Shown here: one piece after another, positions 21,001 to 30,717 of the stretch
How positions within the stretch are numbered: the stretch's first letter is position 1
Layout: every line of letters starts with the position of its first letter
Assembly (NCBI RefSeq): GCF_003610895.1
Contig: NZ_MCAS01000069.1
Coordinates: forward strand, 210,581-274,580
Direction of reading: 5' to 3'
Origin: Paraburkholderia fungorum
Lineage (GTDB): Bacteria; Pseudomonadota; Gammaproteobacteria; Burkholderiales; Burkholderiaceae
DNA length: 64,000 bases
Notes under the pieces: generated by a model
Told to the model about the DNA's origin: nothing
The model's input: only the letters and a program-made list of their open reading frames with translations
The model's database searches: none
Translations under genes and position numbers: made by a program

Positions 21001-21549
21001 GATTTCATCCTTCTGGATATCGGGTAGCTGGTTCTGTGCGGCGCGAGGTGTTTCAAGAGACTTGCGCGCGTCAGTCGGTAGCAGAAGGATGGAAATCAGG
21101 GCCGGCCAATTCGATATTTTCGGACCATCCCATTAATCCTTCTGGGATGAAGTCACTATAAATTTACGAATTTTTATACTTAATAGGACGATTCTTAAAT
21201 GAAATCATCCATCATGAGTTTTCTCACGCGAGGCGAGATTTAATACGACATCAACTACGACAAAACACATACAGGCGAGCGCAATGGATGACATTGCCCG
21301 TACAATGGATGTCGGGCGAAGCTGCTGAATCGATGTTCAGATTGGGAAGACTACCAAGACACCGTTCGGTGCTGGTGAAAGTCGGATCGGCAAGAAAGCG
21401 ACCCGAAGAGATCGAAATGAGACAAACGGCTATTTAACAGCCAAAACTTAAAAAAATTCGCTTATATAAATGAATATCGCGCACCAAACCCAATGGCGCG
21501 CGAATAATTATTATCAAAATAAAACAGTAAATAGGAAAATTCCTATTCA
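21001..21549. other. Long leader/intergenic region upstream of the adhesin
   Basis: 549 bp without a convincing gene. It is clearly richer in A/T than its surroundings, especially at 21140-21260 and 21440-21540. This would suit the adhesin promoter on the minus strand and possible foreign origin. The only small open frames are of about 15 codons without a ribosome site. No tRNA or terminator was recognised. Confidence 0.6.
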
Positions 21550-21966
21550 TTAAAACGGCTTGATCACCACCAATGCCACTGCGGCCAGCATCCCCAGCAC
21601 CGGCAATTCATTGAACATGCGGTACCACTTGTCCGTGCGACGGTTCTCGCCGCGCTCGAAAGTCCGCAGCAATACACCGCAATACGCGTGATAGATGATC
21701 AGCAGCACTACCACGCCCACCTTCGCGTGAATCCAGCCCTGTCCGCGTCCGATGCCCACCGCGAGCCACAACCACAGTCCACACGCCAGCGCCGGCACCG
21801 CGATAAACGTCATGAAGCGGAACAGCTTGCGCGCCATCGTCAACAATCGCGCGGTGGCCGCGGGTTCCGTCTCCATTGCCAGATTGACGAAGATGCGCGG
21901 CAGATAGAACAAACCGGCAAACCAGGAAGCAACCAGAACGATGTGAAACGTCTTTACCCAAAGCAT
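21550..21966 (-). CDS. hemJ: CopD/HemJ family membrane protein (protoporphyrinogen oxidase-like)
   Basis: A 138-residue protein with four membrane segments. It begins MLWVKTFHIVLVASWFAGLFYLPR and has a central HAKVGVVVLLIIYHAYCG; conserved His and Lys residues in these segments match the HemJ (UPF0093) family that oxidises protoporphyrinogen IX. ATG 21966 is preferred over the TTG one codon upstream. Its A is shared with the TGA of a small open frame upstream (TGATG), suggesting coupling. CopD-like annotation is the alternative name. Confidence 0.8.
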   Translation of the reverse strand: MLWVKTFHIVLVASWFAGLFYLPRIFVNLAMETEPAATARLLTMARKLFRFMTFIAVPALACGLWLWLAVGIGRGQGWIHAKVGVVVLLIIYHAYCGVLLRTFERGENRRTDKWYRMFNELPVLGMLAAVALVVIKPF

Positions 21967-22148
21967 CAATGGTCCTTGCGACTTGTATCGTGGAAATCAG
22001 CGCCCGTGGCGGCGCATTCGTAATGAAAAGACGTAGCCGGCCACATTTCCCAGCGGTGTTCGCGATTAAACGCGCAGACCACGGCGCTTATTCCAGCAAC
22101 CGCGACCACGCACGCGGCCAACTGCGCTTTATTGCCGGCCTTCACCAT
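21966..22148 (-). CDS. Possible small membrane protein between proA and hemJ
   Basis: A 60-codon open frame whose ATG (22148) lies inside the last codons of proA and whose TGA shares one base with the hemJ ATG. Residues about 8-27 (AQLAACVVAVAGISAVVCAF) look like one membrane segment; the rest is polar with two His and two Cys. It fills the proA-hemJ gap exactly and both junctions overlap, as in coupled operons. No good Shine-Dalgarno sequence is seen and I do not recognise the family, so it may simply be spacer. Confidence 0.4.
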   Translation of the reverse strand: MVKAGNKAQLAACVVAVAGISAVVCAFNREHRWEMWPATSFHYECAATGADFHDTSRKDH

Positions 22149-23400
22149 GTCCGAGCACGACGTACTTCAGCGACGTCAATCCTTCCAGCCCAACCGGTCC
22201 TCGCGCATGCAACTTGTCGTTGGAGATGCCGATCTCCGCGCCCAGGCCGAATTCGAAGCCATCTGCGAAACGCGTCGATGCGTTGACCATCACGCTCGCA
22301 GAATCCACTTCGCGCAGGAAGCGCATCGCCCGGTCATGGTCTTCGGTGACGATCGCGTCGGTGTGCTTCGAGCTATATGTGTTGATGTGGTCGATCGCGG
22401 CGTCGAGATCGTCGACCACCTTGATCGCCAGCACCGGCGCGAGATACTCGGTGCGCCAGTCTTCTTCGGTGGCATCGACGAGCGGGGCGACGCCGGCGTC
22501 AGCCAACACGGCGCGCGCATCTGCATCCACGCGCAATTCGACTTGCTTGTCGCGATACAGCTTGCCCAAAGGCGGCAGCACTTCGTTGGCAATGCCGCGT
22601 GCCACCAGCAATGTTTCCATCGTGTTGCAGGTGCCGTAGCGGTGCGTCTTCGCGTTGTCGCAAACAGTCAGCGCCTTGCTCAGGTCCGCACGGTCGTCGA
22701 CATATACGTGGCAGATGCCGTCGAGGTGCTTGATCATCGGCACGCGCGCTTCTTCCATCAGACGCGCGATCAGGCTCTTGCCGCCGCGCGGCACAATCAC
22801 GTCGACGTATTCCGTCATGGTGATCAGCACACCCACGGCCGCTCGGTCGGCGGTACCGACCACCTGCACCGCGTCCTGCGGCAAGCCGGCGGTTTCCAGA
22901 CCCTCGCCGATCAGCTTTGCCAAAGCCGTATTGCATTCGAGCGCTTCCGAGCCGCCCCGCAGAATCGTCGCGTTGCCGGATTTGAGGCACAGCGCGGCGG
23001 CGTCGATCGTTACATTCGGACGCGATTCGTAGATGATGCCGATCACGCCGAGCGGCACGCGCATCTGGCCGACCTGAATGCCGCTAGGCCGGTACTTGAG
23101 ATTGCTGATCTCGCCAATCGGATCCGCCAGCGCGGCGACCTGGCGCAAGCCTTCGACCATCGTCTTCAGCGCCTTGTCGGACAGCGTCAAGCGGTCGATG
23201 AAAGCGGCGTCGAGGCCTTTCTCACGCGCACGGGCGACGTCACGCGCATTGGCTTCCTTCAGCAACGCAGCGTCGCGTTCGATCGCGTGAGCGACTGCGA
23301 CAAGCGCGGCGTTCTTCGCCGCCGTCGACGCCCGCGCCATCGCACGCGAAGCGTGACGGGCGCGGCGGCCGAGGTCGGTCATGTACTGGTCGATATCCAT
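22129..23400 (-). CDS. proA: Gamma-glutamyl phosphate reductase
   Basis: A 423-residue aldehyde-dehydrogenase-fold enzyme of proline synthesis that reduces gamma-glutamyl phosphate to the semialdehyde. Conserved stretches are GVIGIIYESRPNVTIDAAAL, VPRGGKSLI and HRYGTCNTMETLLV (catalytic Cys). ATG 23400 (MDIDQYMTDLG) is chosen by family N-terminus; the eight codons upstream are leader. proB is not in the window. Confidence 0.96.
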   Translation of the reverse strand: MDIDQYMTDLGRRARHASRAMARASTAAKNAALVAVAHAIERDAALLKEANARDVARAREKGLDAAFIDRLTLSDKALKTMVEGLRQVAALADPIGEISNLKYRPSGIQVGQMRVPLGVIGIIYESRPNVTIDAAALCLKSGNATILRGGSEALECNTALAKLIGEGLETAGLPQDAVQVVGTADRAAVGVLITMTEYVDVIVPRGGKSLIARLMEEARVPMIKHLDGICHVYVDDRADLSKALTVCDNAKTHRYGTCNTMETLLVARGIANEVLPPLGKLYRDKQVELRVDADARAVLADAGVAPLVDATEEDWRTEYLAPVLAIKVVDDLDAAIDHINTYSSKHTDAIVTEDHDRAMRFLREVDSASVMVNASTRFADGFEFGLGAEIGISNDKLHARGPVGLEGLTSLKYVVLGHGEGRQ

Positions 23401-23734
23401 AGTGATTCTCGTGGTGCCGCGCACATCGAGGTGTTGCGGACAGGCAGAATTAGCGAAAGATGAAACGATTGTAAGTCGGGTGACGGCGCTTTGCTTGGCC
23501 CGGCGCCCTCGGCAAGTCCAGGGTTTTCTGGCTCCGCCCAGTGACGTCGCTCGAAAATGCGGCCGTGGGCCGGTCTATCGGATCGGCACTGGACGCAGGA
23601 TCCACACGGTACGCGTTGATGCGCAAAGTGACCGTCGCGAACGCGAAACCTGCTGGCGATACTCGCGGAGAGACTTACATCCCGGCGTCCCCATCTATTC
23701 CGCCGCGCGAAGCCGCCACCGCAAGCTATGCTCC
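23401..23734. other. Intergenic region between holA and proA
   Basis: 334 bp. The open frames here have no ribosome site and no recognisable family. I see no terminator with a T-run and no RNA gene. It separates proA from the holA-lptE-leuS group. Confidence 0.5.
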
Positions 23735-24853
23735 TCAGCCCGGCCTTCGAATCGGCGCGCCGGACCCTACCCGAGGTCGTGGCGGCGGCACGGGCGCTGC
23801 TTTCGGCGAAGCCACCGTCATCGCCAGTTCGAACAGACCATCCCACGGATTGGGCGGCGGGTCGTTGCGATGATTGCCCGGCGTGCCGCCCGACAACCCC
23901 TTCACCTGCCGATCCAGGCGCGCCGCCAAGGCGAGCGCCTTCTCAAGCGTGCCTTCGGTGACACGCGACAGCGCCGGTCCGATCAGCCGCTCACGCGGCC
24001 CCCACACACGGTTCTCGCGCACCAGCATCGCGAGGGGTTTGCCGGCCGCAACGCCGCGCTTGATCCGCAACAGCGTCCGCACTTCTTCGACAACCGCCCA
24101 CAGCACCAGCACCGCGGCCTCGCCTTCTCCGCGCAGGCCGTCGAGCATGCGTGATAAACGGCCGACATCGCCCGCCAACATCGCCTCGTTCAGCTTGAAA
24201 ACGTCATAACGGGCGACGTTCAGCACAGCGTCCTGAATCTGTTCGAAGCTCAACGAGCCGGCCGGATACAGCAGCCCGAGCTTCTGAATTTCCTGATGCG
24301 CCGCGAGCAGGTTGCCTTCGACACGCTCGGCGATGAACGCCAGCGCGCGCCGCCCTTCCTCGCCTGCGGCCACCCGCTGGCCCTGAGCCGCGAGCCGTTG
24401 CCCGACCCAATTCGGCAACTGCGCGCGCTCCACCGGATCGATTTTCAGCGCCACGCCGGCATCGGACAGCGCGGTGAACCACGCCGACTTTTGCGTGGCG
24501 GCATCGAGCCGCGGCAGGGTGATCATCGTCAGCACGTCGTCATTCACGGCAGCGGCGAGCGCTTTTAACGCATCCGCGCCTTCCTTGCCGGGCTTGCCCG
24601 ATGGAATGCGCAATTCGACCAGTTGACGATCGCCGAACAGCGACATCGATTGACTCGCGCCCAGCAGCGAACTCCAGTCGAAACCACGCTCGACGGTGAA
24701 CACCGAGCGATCGGTGAAACCAGCCGCGCGCGCCGCGCCACGAATCCGGTCGCACGCTTCCTGCGCAAGCAGATGCTCGTCGCCGTACACGACGTACAGT
24801 CCGGCGAGTCCCTTGGCGAGATGCGCTTCGAGCGCGTCAAGTCGCAGTTGCAT
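23735..24853 (-). CDS. holA: DNA polymerase III subunit delta
   Basis: A 372-residue clamp-loader subunit that opens the beta clamp. GLAGLYVVYGDEHLLAQEACD near the N-terminus and LFGDRQLVELRIPSGKPGKEG (about 72-92) match HolA, and the C-terminal helical collar domain follows. The last 25 residues are Pro/Arg-rich and extend beyond the usual family end. It lies 96 bp downstream of lptE in the conserved leuS-lptE-holA order. Confidence 0.93.
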   Translation of the reverse strand: MQLRLDALEAHLAKGLAGLYVVYGDEHLLAQEACDRIRGAARAAGFTDRSVFTVERGFDWSSLLGASQSMSLFGDRQLVELRIPSGKPGKEGADALKALAAAVNDDVLTMITLPRLDAATQKSAWFTALSDAGVALKIDPVERAQLPNWVGQRLAAQGQRVAAGEEGRRALAFIAERVEGNLLAAHQEIQKLGLLYPAGSLSFEQIQDAVLNVARYDVFKLNEAMLAGDVGRLSRMLDGLRGEGEAAVLVLWAVVEEVRTLLRIKRGVAAGKPLAMLVRENRVWGPRERLIGPALSRVTEGTLEKALALAARLDRQVKGLSGGTPGNHRNDPPPNPWDGLFELAMTVASPKAAPVPPPRPRVGSGAPIRRPG

Positions 24854-24949
24854 GGCTACCGATCGGCGAGGTTAAGCGAGTACATGCGCGAACACATGCG
24901 CGCGTGCCCAAACACGTGCAGCAAGCTGAACGAAGACACAGCGCGCTGC

Positions 24950-25501
24950 TCACAGCGGCGGCGGCGGCAACGGTGCGCGCGGCGCAACCGACGGCACTTG
25001 CTGACCCGGCGCCGGATGCAGCGAGCGCACCAGCGACAGACGGCGCGTCAACTGGTCGATCGCGTCGCTTTCCATATCTGCGAAGAGAATGTCGGCTTCA
25101 GCTGCCTTGGCCTGTGAGTACTGGTCGCTATAGGTCATCGCGCGGTTCAGCGCAATCACGCTCGGCGGGATCAGCACCGTGCCGTCCTTGCCGACCAGCG
25201 TGTAGGTCATCGAGAGATTCATTGCATATTCTTCGACGACACCCAGCGAGTTCAGCGTGAGCGTATTGACGCCGCGGCCTTCGGTAATCTGCAAGGTTGC
25301 GTCGGCATTCGCGACGGACGTGACCACCACCGTGTCGCTGCCACCTTGCACAAGGCGGGTCAGCCGCGCGCCGGCCGCTGCCGAACCGCCGGAGATATAG
25401 AGTCGTTTGAATGCGTAGTCCTGCTGGCCGCGCAGCTGGAAGCCGCAGGCGGACAACATCAGCACGCTGCACGCCAGCGTCAATAACGATCTGCGAGTCA
25501 C
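24950..25501 (-). CDS. lptE: LPS-assembly lipoprotein LptE
   Basis: A 183-residue outer-membrane lipoprotein that plugs LptD in LPS transport. The N-terminus VTRRSLLTLACSVLMLSACGFQLRG is a signal peptide with lipobox LSAC. I chose GTG 25501 because GGAG precedes it and it gives a proper signal peptide; the frame upstream begins with TTG and lacks one. The C-terminus is Pro-rich (APLPPPPL). The order leuS-lptE-holA is conserved. Confidence 0.92.
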   Translation of the reverse strand: MTRRSLLTLACSVLMLSACGFQLRGQQDYAFKRLYISGGSAAAGARLTRLVQGGSDTVVVTSVANADATLQITEGRGVNTLTLNSLGVVEEYAMNLSMTYTLVGKDGTVLIPPSVIALNRAMTYSDQYSQAKAAEADILFADMESDAIDQLTRRLSLVRSLHPAPGQQVPSVAPRAPLPPPPL

Positions 25502-25592
25502 ATTGGCTCCTGGTTCGCAGTAGATTCCGCGACGCAAGCAAGCGCCGCCTCGTACGGCGACGTCCTGCCTGCTGTCATGTTCCGGTGGGCTG

Positions 25593-28184
25593 TCAAACGA
25601 CCACGTTCACGAGACGGCCCGGCACCACGACGATCTTCTTCGGCGCCTTGCCTTCGCTGAACTTCTCGACCGCCTCATGAGCGGCGGCGAGCTTTTCGAT
25701 CGCTTCACGTGTCGCATCTTTCGCCACCGTGAGCGCGCCACGCACCTTGCCATTCACTTGCAGCACGAGTTCGATTTCGGCCTGTTCCAGCGCCTGTTCA
25801 TCGACCTTCGGCCAAGCGGCGTCGAGCAGCGAGCCGAATTCGTCGGCGTAACCGAGTTCCTGCCACAACTGGAACGTTTGATGCGGCACCACCGGGTACA
25901 GCACGCGCAGCATCACGCTGTACGTCTCGCGCAGCACCGCCGGTTGTGCGCCCTTCGCGCTGTCGAGCGCGTTGAGCATCTTCATCGCCGCCGACACGAC
26001 CGTGTTGTATTGCAAGCGCTGGTAGTCGAAATCGGCCTGCTTCAGCACGCTGTAGATTTCGCGGCGCAGCACCTTGTCGACTTCGCCGAGTTGCGCGGCG
26101 TCGAATTTGCCGCCGGCGCGCAGCGCAGCTTCATTCGCATGACCGAAGCTCCACACGCGGCGCAGGAAGCGGCTCGCGCCTTCCACGCCCGAACCGGACC
26201 ATTCGAGCTGCTGCTCGGGCGGTGCGGCGAACATCACGAACAGACGCGCGGTGTCCGCGCCGTGCTGATCGATCAGCAATTGCGGATCGACGCCGTTGTT
26301 CTTCGACTTCGACATCTTCTCGACGCCGCCGAGCACCACCGGCTGGCCGTCCGCGTTCAACACGGCGCCGACCGGGCGGCCCTTGTCGTCGAACGAGACA
26401 GTGACGTCGGCCGGGTTGTACCAAGTCTTCTTACCCGCTTCGCTTTCGCGGTAGTAGGTTTCGTTGAGCACCATGCCCTGCGTGAGCAGATTCCTGGCCG
26501 GCTCGCCGAAGTTGATCAGGCCCATGTCGCGCATCACCTTCGCCCAGAAGCGCGAATACAAGAGGTGCAGGATCGCGTGCTCGATGCCGCCGATATACTG
26601 ATCCATCGGCGCCCAGTAGTCGGTGCGCTCGTCGACCATGGTCTTCGCGTCCGGCGCCGCATAGCGATAGAAGTACCAGGACGAATCGACGAAGGTGTCC
26701 ATCGTGTCGGTTTCGCGTTTGGCCGCACCGCCGCAGGTTGGGCACGTGCAGTTCACAAACGCTTCGGATTTCGCGAGCGGATTGCCCGTGCCGTCCGGCA
26801 CGAGGTCTTCCGGCAGCACAACCGGCAGATCCTTTTCCGGCACCGGCACGTCGCCGCAGGTCGGGCAGTGGATGATCGGAATCGGCGTGCCCCAATAACG
26901 CTGGCGCGACACGCCCCAATCACGCAGACGCCACGTGATCTGTTTATCGCCGAGGCCGAGTTCTTTCAGATCGGCGGCGATCTGGTCGACTGCCTGCTCG
27001 TAGGTGAGACCGTCGTACTTGCCGCTGTTGATCAGCGTGCCGGTCTTGTCGCCGTACCATTCTTGCCAGGCATCGGTTGAGTATTCCTTGCCTTCAACCG
27101 CCACCACCTGTTTGATCGGCAGGTTGTATTTCTTCACGAACGCGAAGTCGCGCTCGTCGTGCGCCGGCACGCCCATCACCGCGCCTTCGCCGTAGCTCAT
27201 CAGCACGTAGTTGCCGATCCACACTTCGACCTGTTCCTGCGTCAGCGGATGCGTGACGTAGAAGCCGGTGGCCATGCCCTTCTTTTCCATCGTCGCGACG
27301 TCGGCTTCAGCCACACCGCCGCGCTTGCATTCTTCGATGAAGGCTTGCAATTCCGGCTTGTCTTTGGCGAGGCGCGTGGCGAGCGGATGCTCGGCGGCGA
27401 CCGCGCAGAAGGTCACGCCCATGATCGTGTCGGCGCGCGTGGTGAACACACGCAGCAGCTTCTGTTCACCGTCGATCTCGTACGGGAAACCGAAGTTCAC
27501 GCCGAAGCTCTTGCCGATCCAGTTCTGCTGCATGATCTTGACGCGCTCGGGCCAGCCGAGGCCTTCGAGGTCGTTCAGCAGTTCATCCGCGTATTGCGTG
27601 ATACGCATGTAGTACATCGGGATTTCGCGCTTTTCGATCAGCGCGCCCGAGCGCCAGCCGCGGCCGTCGATCACCTGCTCGTTGGCGAGCACAGTCTGAT
27701 CGACCGGGTCCCAATTGACGGTGCCGGTTTTCTTGTACGCGATGCCCTTTTCGAGCATCTTCAGGAACAGCCACTGGTTCCACTTGTAGTAATCGGGGCT
27801 GCAGGTTGCGACTTCGCGCGACCAGTCGATCGCGAGACCCATCGACTGCATCTGCTTCTTCATGTAAGCGATGTTGTCGTAGGTCCACTGCGCGGGCGGC
27901 ACGTTGTTGGCCATCGCGGCGTTTTCCGCAGGCATGCCGAACGCGTCCCAGCCCATCGGCATCAGCACGTTGTAGCCGTTCATCCGCAGATAGCGGTACA
28001 TCACGTCGTTGATCGTGTAGTTCCGAACGTGCCCCATGTGCAGCTTGCCCGACGGGTACGGCAGCATCGAGACGCAATAGAACTTGGGCTTGTCGGTGGT
28101 TTCCGACGTCTTGTACGCGTCGATGGCGCGCCATTGCCCTTGCGCGGCGGCTTCGACGTCGGAGGGAACGTATTTTTCGTGCAT
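25593..28184 (-). CDS. leuS: Leucyl-tRNA synthetase
   Basis: An 863-residue class I synthetase. The HIGH-type motif HMGH is at residues 49-52 and KMSKS at about 622-626. The CP1 editing domain lies between, and zinc-like CPTCG pairs are visible (HCPTCGDVPV, CTCPTCGGAAKR). ATG 28184 (MHEKYVPSDVEAAAQG) fits the family; the 12 codons upstream are leader. It is the first gene of the leuS-lptE-holA group. Confidence 0.97.
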   Translation of the reverse strand: MHEKYVPSDVEAAAQGQWRAIDAYKTSETTDKPKFYCVSMLPYPSGKLHMGHVRNYTINDVMYRYLRMNGYNVLMPMGWDAFGMPAENAAMANNVPPAQWTYDNIAYMKKQMQSMGLAIDWSREVATCSPDYYKWNQWLFLKMLEKGIAYKKTGTVNWDPVDQTVLANEQVIDGRGWRSGALIEKREIPMYYMRITQYADELLNDLEGLGWPERVKIMQQNWIGKSFGVNFGFPYEIDGEQKLLRVFTTRADTIMGVTFCAVAAEHPLATRLAKDKPELQAFIEECKRGGVAEADVATMEKKGMATGFYVTHPLTQEQVEVWIGNYVLMSYGEGAVMGVPAHDERDFAFVKKYNLPIKQVVAVEGKEYSTDAWQEWYGDKTGTLINSGKYDGLTYEQAVDQIAADLKELGLGDKQITWRLRDWGVSRQRYWGTPIPIIHCPTCGDVPVPEKDLPVVLPEDLVPDGTGNPLAKSEAFVNCTCPTCGGAAKRETDTMDTFVDSSWYFYRYAAPDAKTMVDERTDYWAPMDQYIGGIEHAILHLLYSRFWAKVMRDMGLINFGEPARNLLTQGMVLNETYYRESEAGKKTWYNPADVTVSFDDKGRPVGAVLNADGQPVVLGGVEKMSKSKNNGVDPQLLIDQHGADTARLFVMFAAPPEQQLEWSGSGVEGASRFLRRVWSFGHANEAALRAGGKFDAAQLGEVDKVLRREIYSVLKQADFDYQRLQYNTVVSAAMKMLNALDSAKGAQPAVLRETYSVMLRVLYPVVPHQTFQLWQELGYADEFGSLLDAAWPKVDEQALEQAEIELVLQVNGKVRGALTVAKDATREAIEKLAAAHEAVEKFSEGKAPKKIVVVPGRLVNVVV

Positions 28185-28468
28185 GGTGTGATGGAATCGC
28201 TGGGTTCGGTGCTTTCGCACCGGCCGTCCTGGTGCTCTGCTGGATGAAATGGCGTCGTTTCCCCTTCTGCGGGGGAAAGGGCTGATTATACCGTCCGCGG
28301 ACGGGTGCGCCGCGTGGCGTGGTGCGCGGGCGCGACGGGGCTCGGCCGGATTGTGGCCGATGCGGCCTTACGCGGCTGGCTACCCTGGCGCTCATTCCCG
28401 GCGAGGGCGTGACTAACGACCCGACTAACGAGCCCGCTGGCTCACACCCGGCAGCAACGGCAATGATG

Positions 28469-28900
28469 CTACTGGTTCGCGCCCGGCGGCGGCGGATCGG
28501 TTACGAAGCCGATCCGCTCGAGTCCGGCCTGCTGCGCCGCGCCCATGACCTGCGCGATCACCTCATAACGCGTGGAGCGCTCGGCGCGCAATTGAATCTC
28601 AGGCTGATCAGTCTGTTTGCCCGCCTCCACGAAGCGCGCGCGCATCTGCTGCAACGTGATGACGGTGCCGTTCCAGTACAGCTTGCCGGCGGCATCGATT
28701 GAAAGCGAAACGGTTTGCGGTGTTTGCCGCGCGGGCGCTGCCGCGACTTTGGGTAAGTCGAGCCGGATCGCGTGCGTGAATAAAGGCGCGGTAATGATAA
28801 AAATCACCAGCAGCACGAGCATCACGTCGATCAACGGCGTCATGTTGATCTCGGCCATCGGCGCGGCCGTCTGCTTTTTCTCGAGTCCGCCGAATGCCAT
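28469..28900 (-). CDS. exbD: Biopolymer transport protein ExbD
   Basis: A 143-residue protein with one N-terminal membrane segment (MTPLIDVMLVLLVIFIITAP) containing the proton-relay Asp, followed by a periplasmic domain. ATG 28900 has AGGAGG just upstream. With ExbB it forms the proton-driven motor for TonB-dependent uptake. The C-terminus ends TDPPPPGANQ. It lies 31 bp downstream of exbB. Confidence 0.92.
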   Translation of the reverse strand: MAFGGLEKKQTAAPMAEINMTPLIDVMLVLLVIFIITAPLFTHAIRLDLPKVAAAPARQTPQTVSLSIDAAGKLYWNGTVITLQQMRARFVEAGKQTDQPEIQLRAERSTRYEVIAQVMGAAQQAGLERIGFVTDPPPPGANQ

Positions 28901-28931
28901 GTCGCCTCCTTCTCTCGCCGCGGCGCCGCGC

Positions 28932-29642
28932 TTAGTAGATCCGTGCCTGTGCTGGCTGGGGCTGAGGCTTTGGCTGATCCGTCGGCGCGCACACATAGGC
29001 GTGCAGATCGTGCGCGAAGCCGTCGAGGTCTTCGGTCAACTGGCGCACGAGGCGCCCGAAGACGTTATAGGCGAGCACCGCCGGAATCGCGACCACGAGG
29101 CCGAAGGCCGTCATGATCAGCGCCTCGCCGACCGGGCCCGCCACGTTTTCGATCTGCGCCTGACCGCTCGCCGCAATGCTGCCGAGCGCGTGATAGATGC
29201 CCCAAACCGTGCCGAGCAAGCCGACGAACGGCGCCGTGCTGCCCACTGAGGCCAGCAGCACCTGGCCGAACTCGAGCCGCCGTTGCGACGCATTGAGCGC
29301 CTGACGCAGCGCGCGCAACACGCGCTCGCTGCGCTCGACACGAGCAAGCAGCGCACCGGGAATATCGACTTCAGCCGCGTGCAGGGCAGCTTCAGCGAGC
29401 GGCGTAAACACGCGCTCGCGGTCCACCCGCTTCATTGCCGCGACGCCGTCCGACAACGTCGACGCCTGCCAGAACTGCGCAATCGCCGGCGTGGCCTGGC
29501 GCCTGGCACGCGAGAGAACCCAGCTTTTGACGATCAGAAAGCACCAGCTTGCAATCGACATAGCCAGCAGCACATACGCGACGCCATGCGTGATCGCGTC
29601 ACCGGTTTCCAGGTAGTGGATGATGCCGCTGCTGCCTGCCAT
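28932..29642 (-). CDS. exbB: MotA/TolQ/ExbB proton channel protein
   Basis: A 236-residue protein with three membrane segments. The conserved channel block ASVGSTAPFVGLLGTVWGIYHAL and the third segment EALIMTAFGLVVAIPAVLAYN match ExbB/TolQ. Being paired with exbD and not with tolR, it is named ExbB. No tonB gene adjoins it in the window. It lies downstream of dapB; a possible terminator separates them. Confidence 0.92.
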   Translation of the reverse strand: MAGSSGIIHYLETGDAITHGVAYVLLAMSIASWCFLIVKSWVLSRARRQATPAIAQFWQASTLSDGVAAMKRVDRERVFTPLAEAALHAAEVDIPGALLARVERSERVLRALRQALNASQRRLEFGQVLLASVGSTAPFVGLLGTVWGIYHALGSIAASGQAQIENVAGPVGEALIMTAFGLVVAIPAVLAYNVFGRLVRQLTEDLDGFAHDLHAYVCAPTDQPKPQPQPAQARIY

Positions 29643-29683
29643 CTGACCTCGCCATTGGAAAGTGATTACAGGGCGCTACACAA

Positions 29684-29713
29684 GAGCAAAACGGGGCCGC
29701 AACCGCCCCCGTG
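29684..29713 (-). terminator. Weak candidate terminator after dapB
   Basis: On the minus strand an imperfect ACGGGG/CCCCGT stem with a GC-rich loop is followed by TTTT. The stem is short, so readthrough from dapB into exbB is possible. Confidence 0.4.
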
Positions 29714-29719
29714 ACACGC

Positions 29720-30517
29720 TCAACGCAGGCCGAGCACGTCCTGCATGTCGAAGAAACCGTTCTTGTGGCCTTCGAGGAAACGGACAGCACGAAGCGCGCC
29801 TTGCGCATACGACAGGCGGCTCGCCGACTTGTGCGTAATCTCGATACGTTCGCCGATGCCGGCAAACAGCACCGTATGGTCGCCCACGATGTCGCCGCCG
29901 CGAATCGCCGAAAAACCGATCGTGGACGGATCGCGTTCGCCGGTCACGCCTTCGCGGCTGTACACCGCGCAATCGTCGAGATTGCGGCCGAGCGCATTGG
30001 CAATCACTTCACCCATGGTCAGCGCGGTGCCGGACGGCGCATCGACCTTATGACGGTGATGCGCCTCGATGATTTCGATGTCGTAGCCGGTCGCGAAATG
30101 CTTCGCGGCGTACTCGAGCAGCTTGAGCGTAACGTTGACGCCCACGCTCATGTTCGAGGAAAACATGATGGCGATCTTGTCCGCCGCAGCGCGCAGTTGT
30201 GCTTTCTGCTCGTTGTCGAAACCGGTCGTGCCGATCACCATTTTGACGTTGTGACGCTGCGCGGCTTCCAGATGCACCAACGTGCCTTCGGGACGCGTGA
30301 AGTCGATCAGGTAGTCCGACTCGGCGAACACGCGCTCGATATCGTCCGTCAGCAGCACGCCGGTCTGTTTGCCGAGAAACGCGCCGGCGTCCTGACCGAG
30401 TTGCGGGGAGCCTGCACGATCGAGTGCGCCGGACAGCGTGGCGCCGGAATCGTTGAGGACGGTTTCGATGAGCATCCGGCCCATACGGCCCGATGCGCCA
30501 GCAATGGCAATTTTCAT
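29720..30517 (-). CDS. dapB: 4-hydroxy-tetrahydrodipicolinate reductase
   Basis: A 265-residue NAD(P)H enzyme of lysine/DAP synthesis. Rossmann motif AGASGRMGR lies at residues 6-14, IGTTGF in the middle, EAHHRHKVDAPSGTAL is the substrate-binding and catalytic loop, and FAGIGERIEITHKSASR lies near the end. The start at 30517 matches the family exactly. It lies downstream of bamE on the same strand, as in related genomes. Confidence 0.97.
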   Translation of the reverse strand: MKIAIAGASGRMGRMLIETVLNDSGATLSGALDRAGSPQLGQDAGAFLGKQTGVLLTDDIERVFAESDYLIDFTRPEGTLVHLEAAQRHNVKMVIGTTGFDNEQKAQLRAAADKIAIMFSSNMSVGVNVTLKLLEYAAKHFATGYDIEIIEAHHRHKVDAPSGTALTMGEVIANALGRNLDDCAVYSREGVTGERDPSTIGFSAIRGGDIVGDHTVLFAGIGERIEITHKSASRLSYAQGALRAVRFLEGHKNGFFDMQDVLGLR

Positions 30518-30717
30518 GGCTACGAGGGTTCGAAAGGGGTAAAACGCGGAAAAAACCCGTCAAATGCGGGCAAAAACGGCGGCGGGCAGCACGCCTCGGC
30601 GCCGCACTGACTGAACCAGCAGAATACCTGACGGCCGCCACGCACGGCATGTTGTTGCCCGCACGTGGCGCCTGAACGCCGTTTTCGCCGTGCCTTATCA
30701 AGACACGGACAGCCTGA

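Noticed and set aside
23379..23846. 155-codon minus-strand frame between holA and proA
   Set aside because: It overlaps both neighbouring genes in another frame and has an Arg/Ser-rich composition typical of shadows.
28291..28304. 14-bp palindrome CCGTCCGCGGACGG between leuS and exbD
   Set aside because: Short, GC-only and with no T-run or partner site; not distinguishable from chance in this composition.
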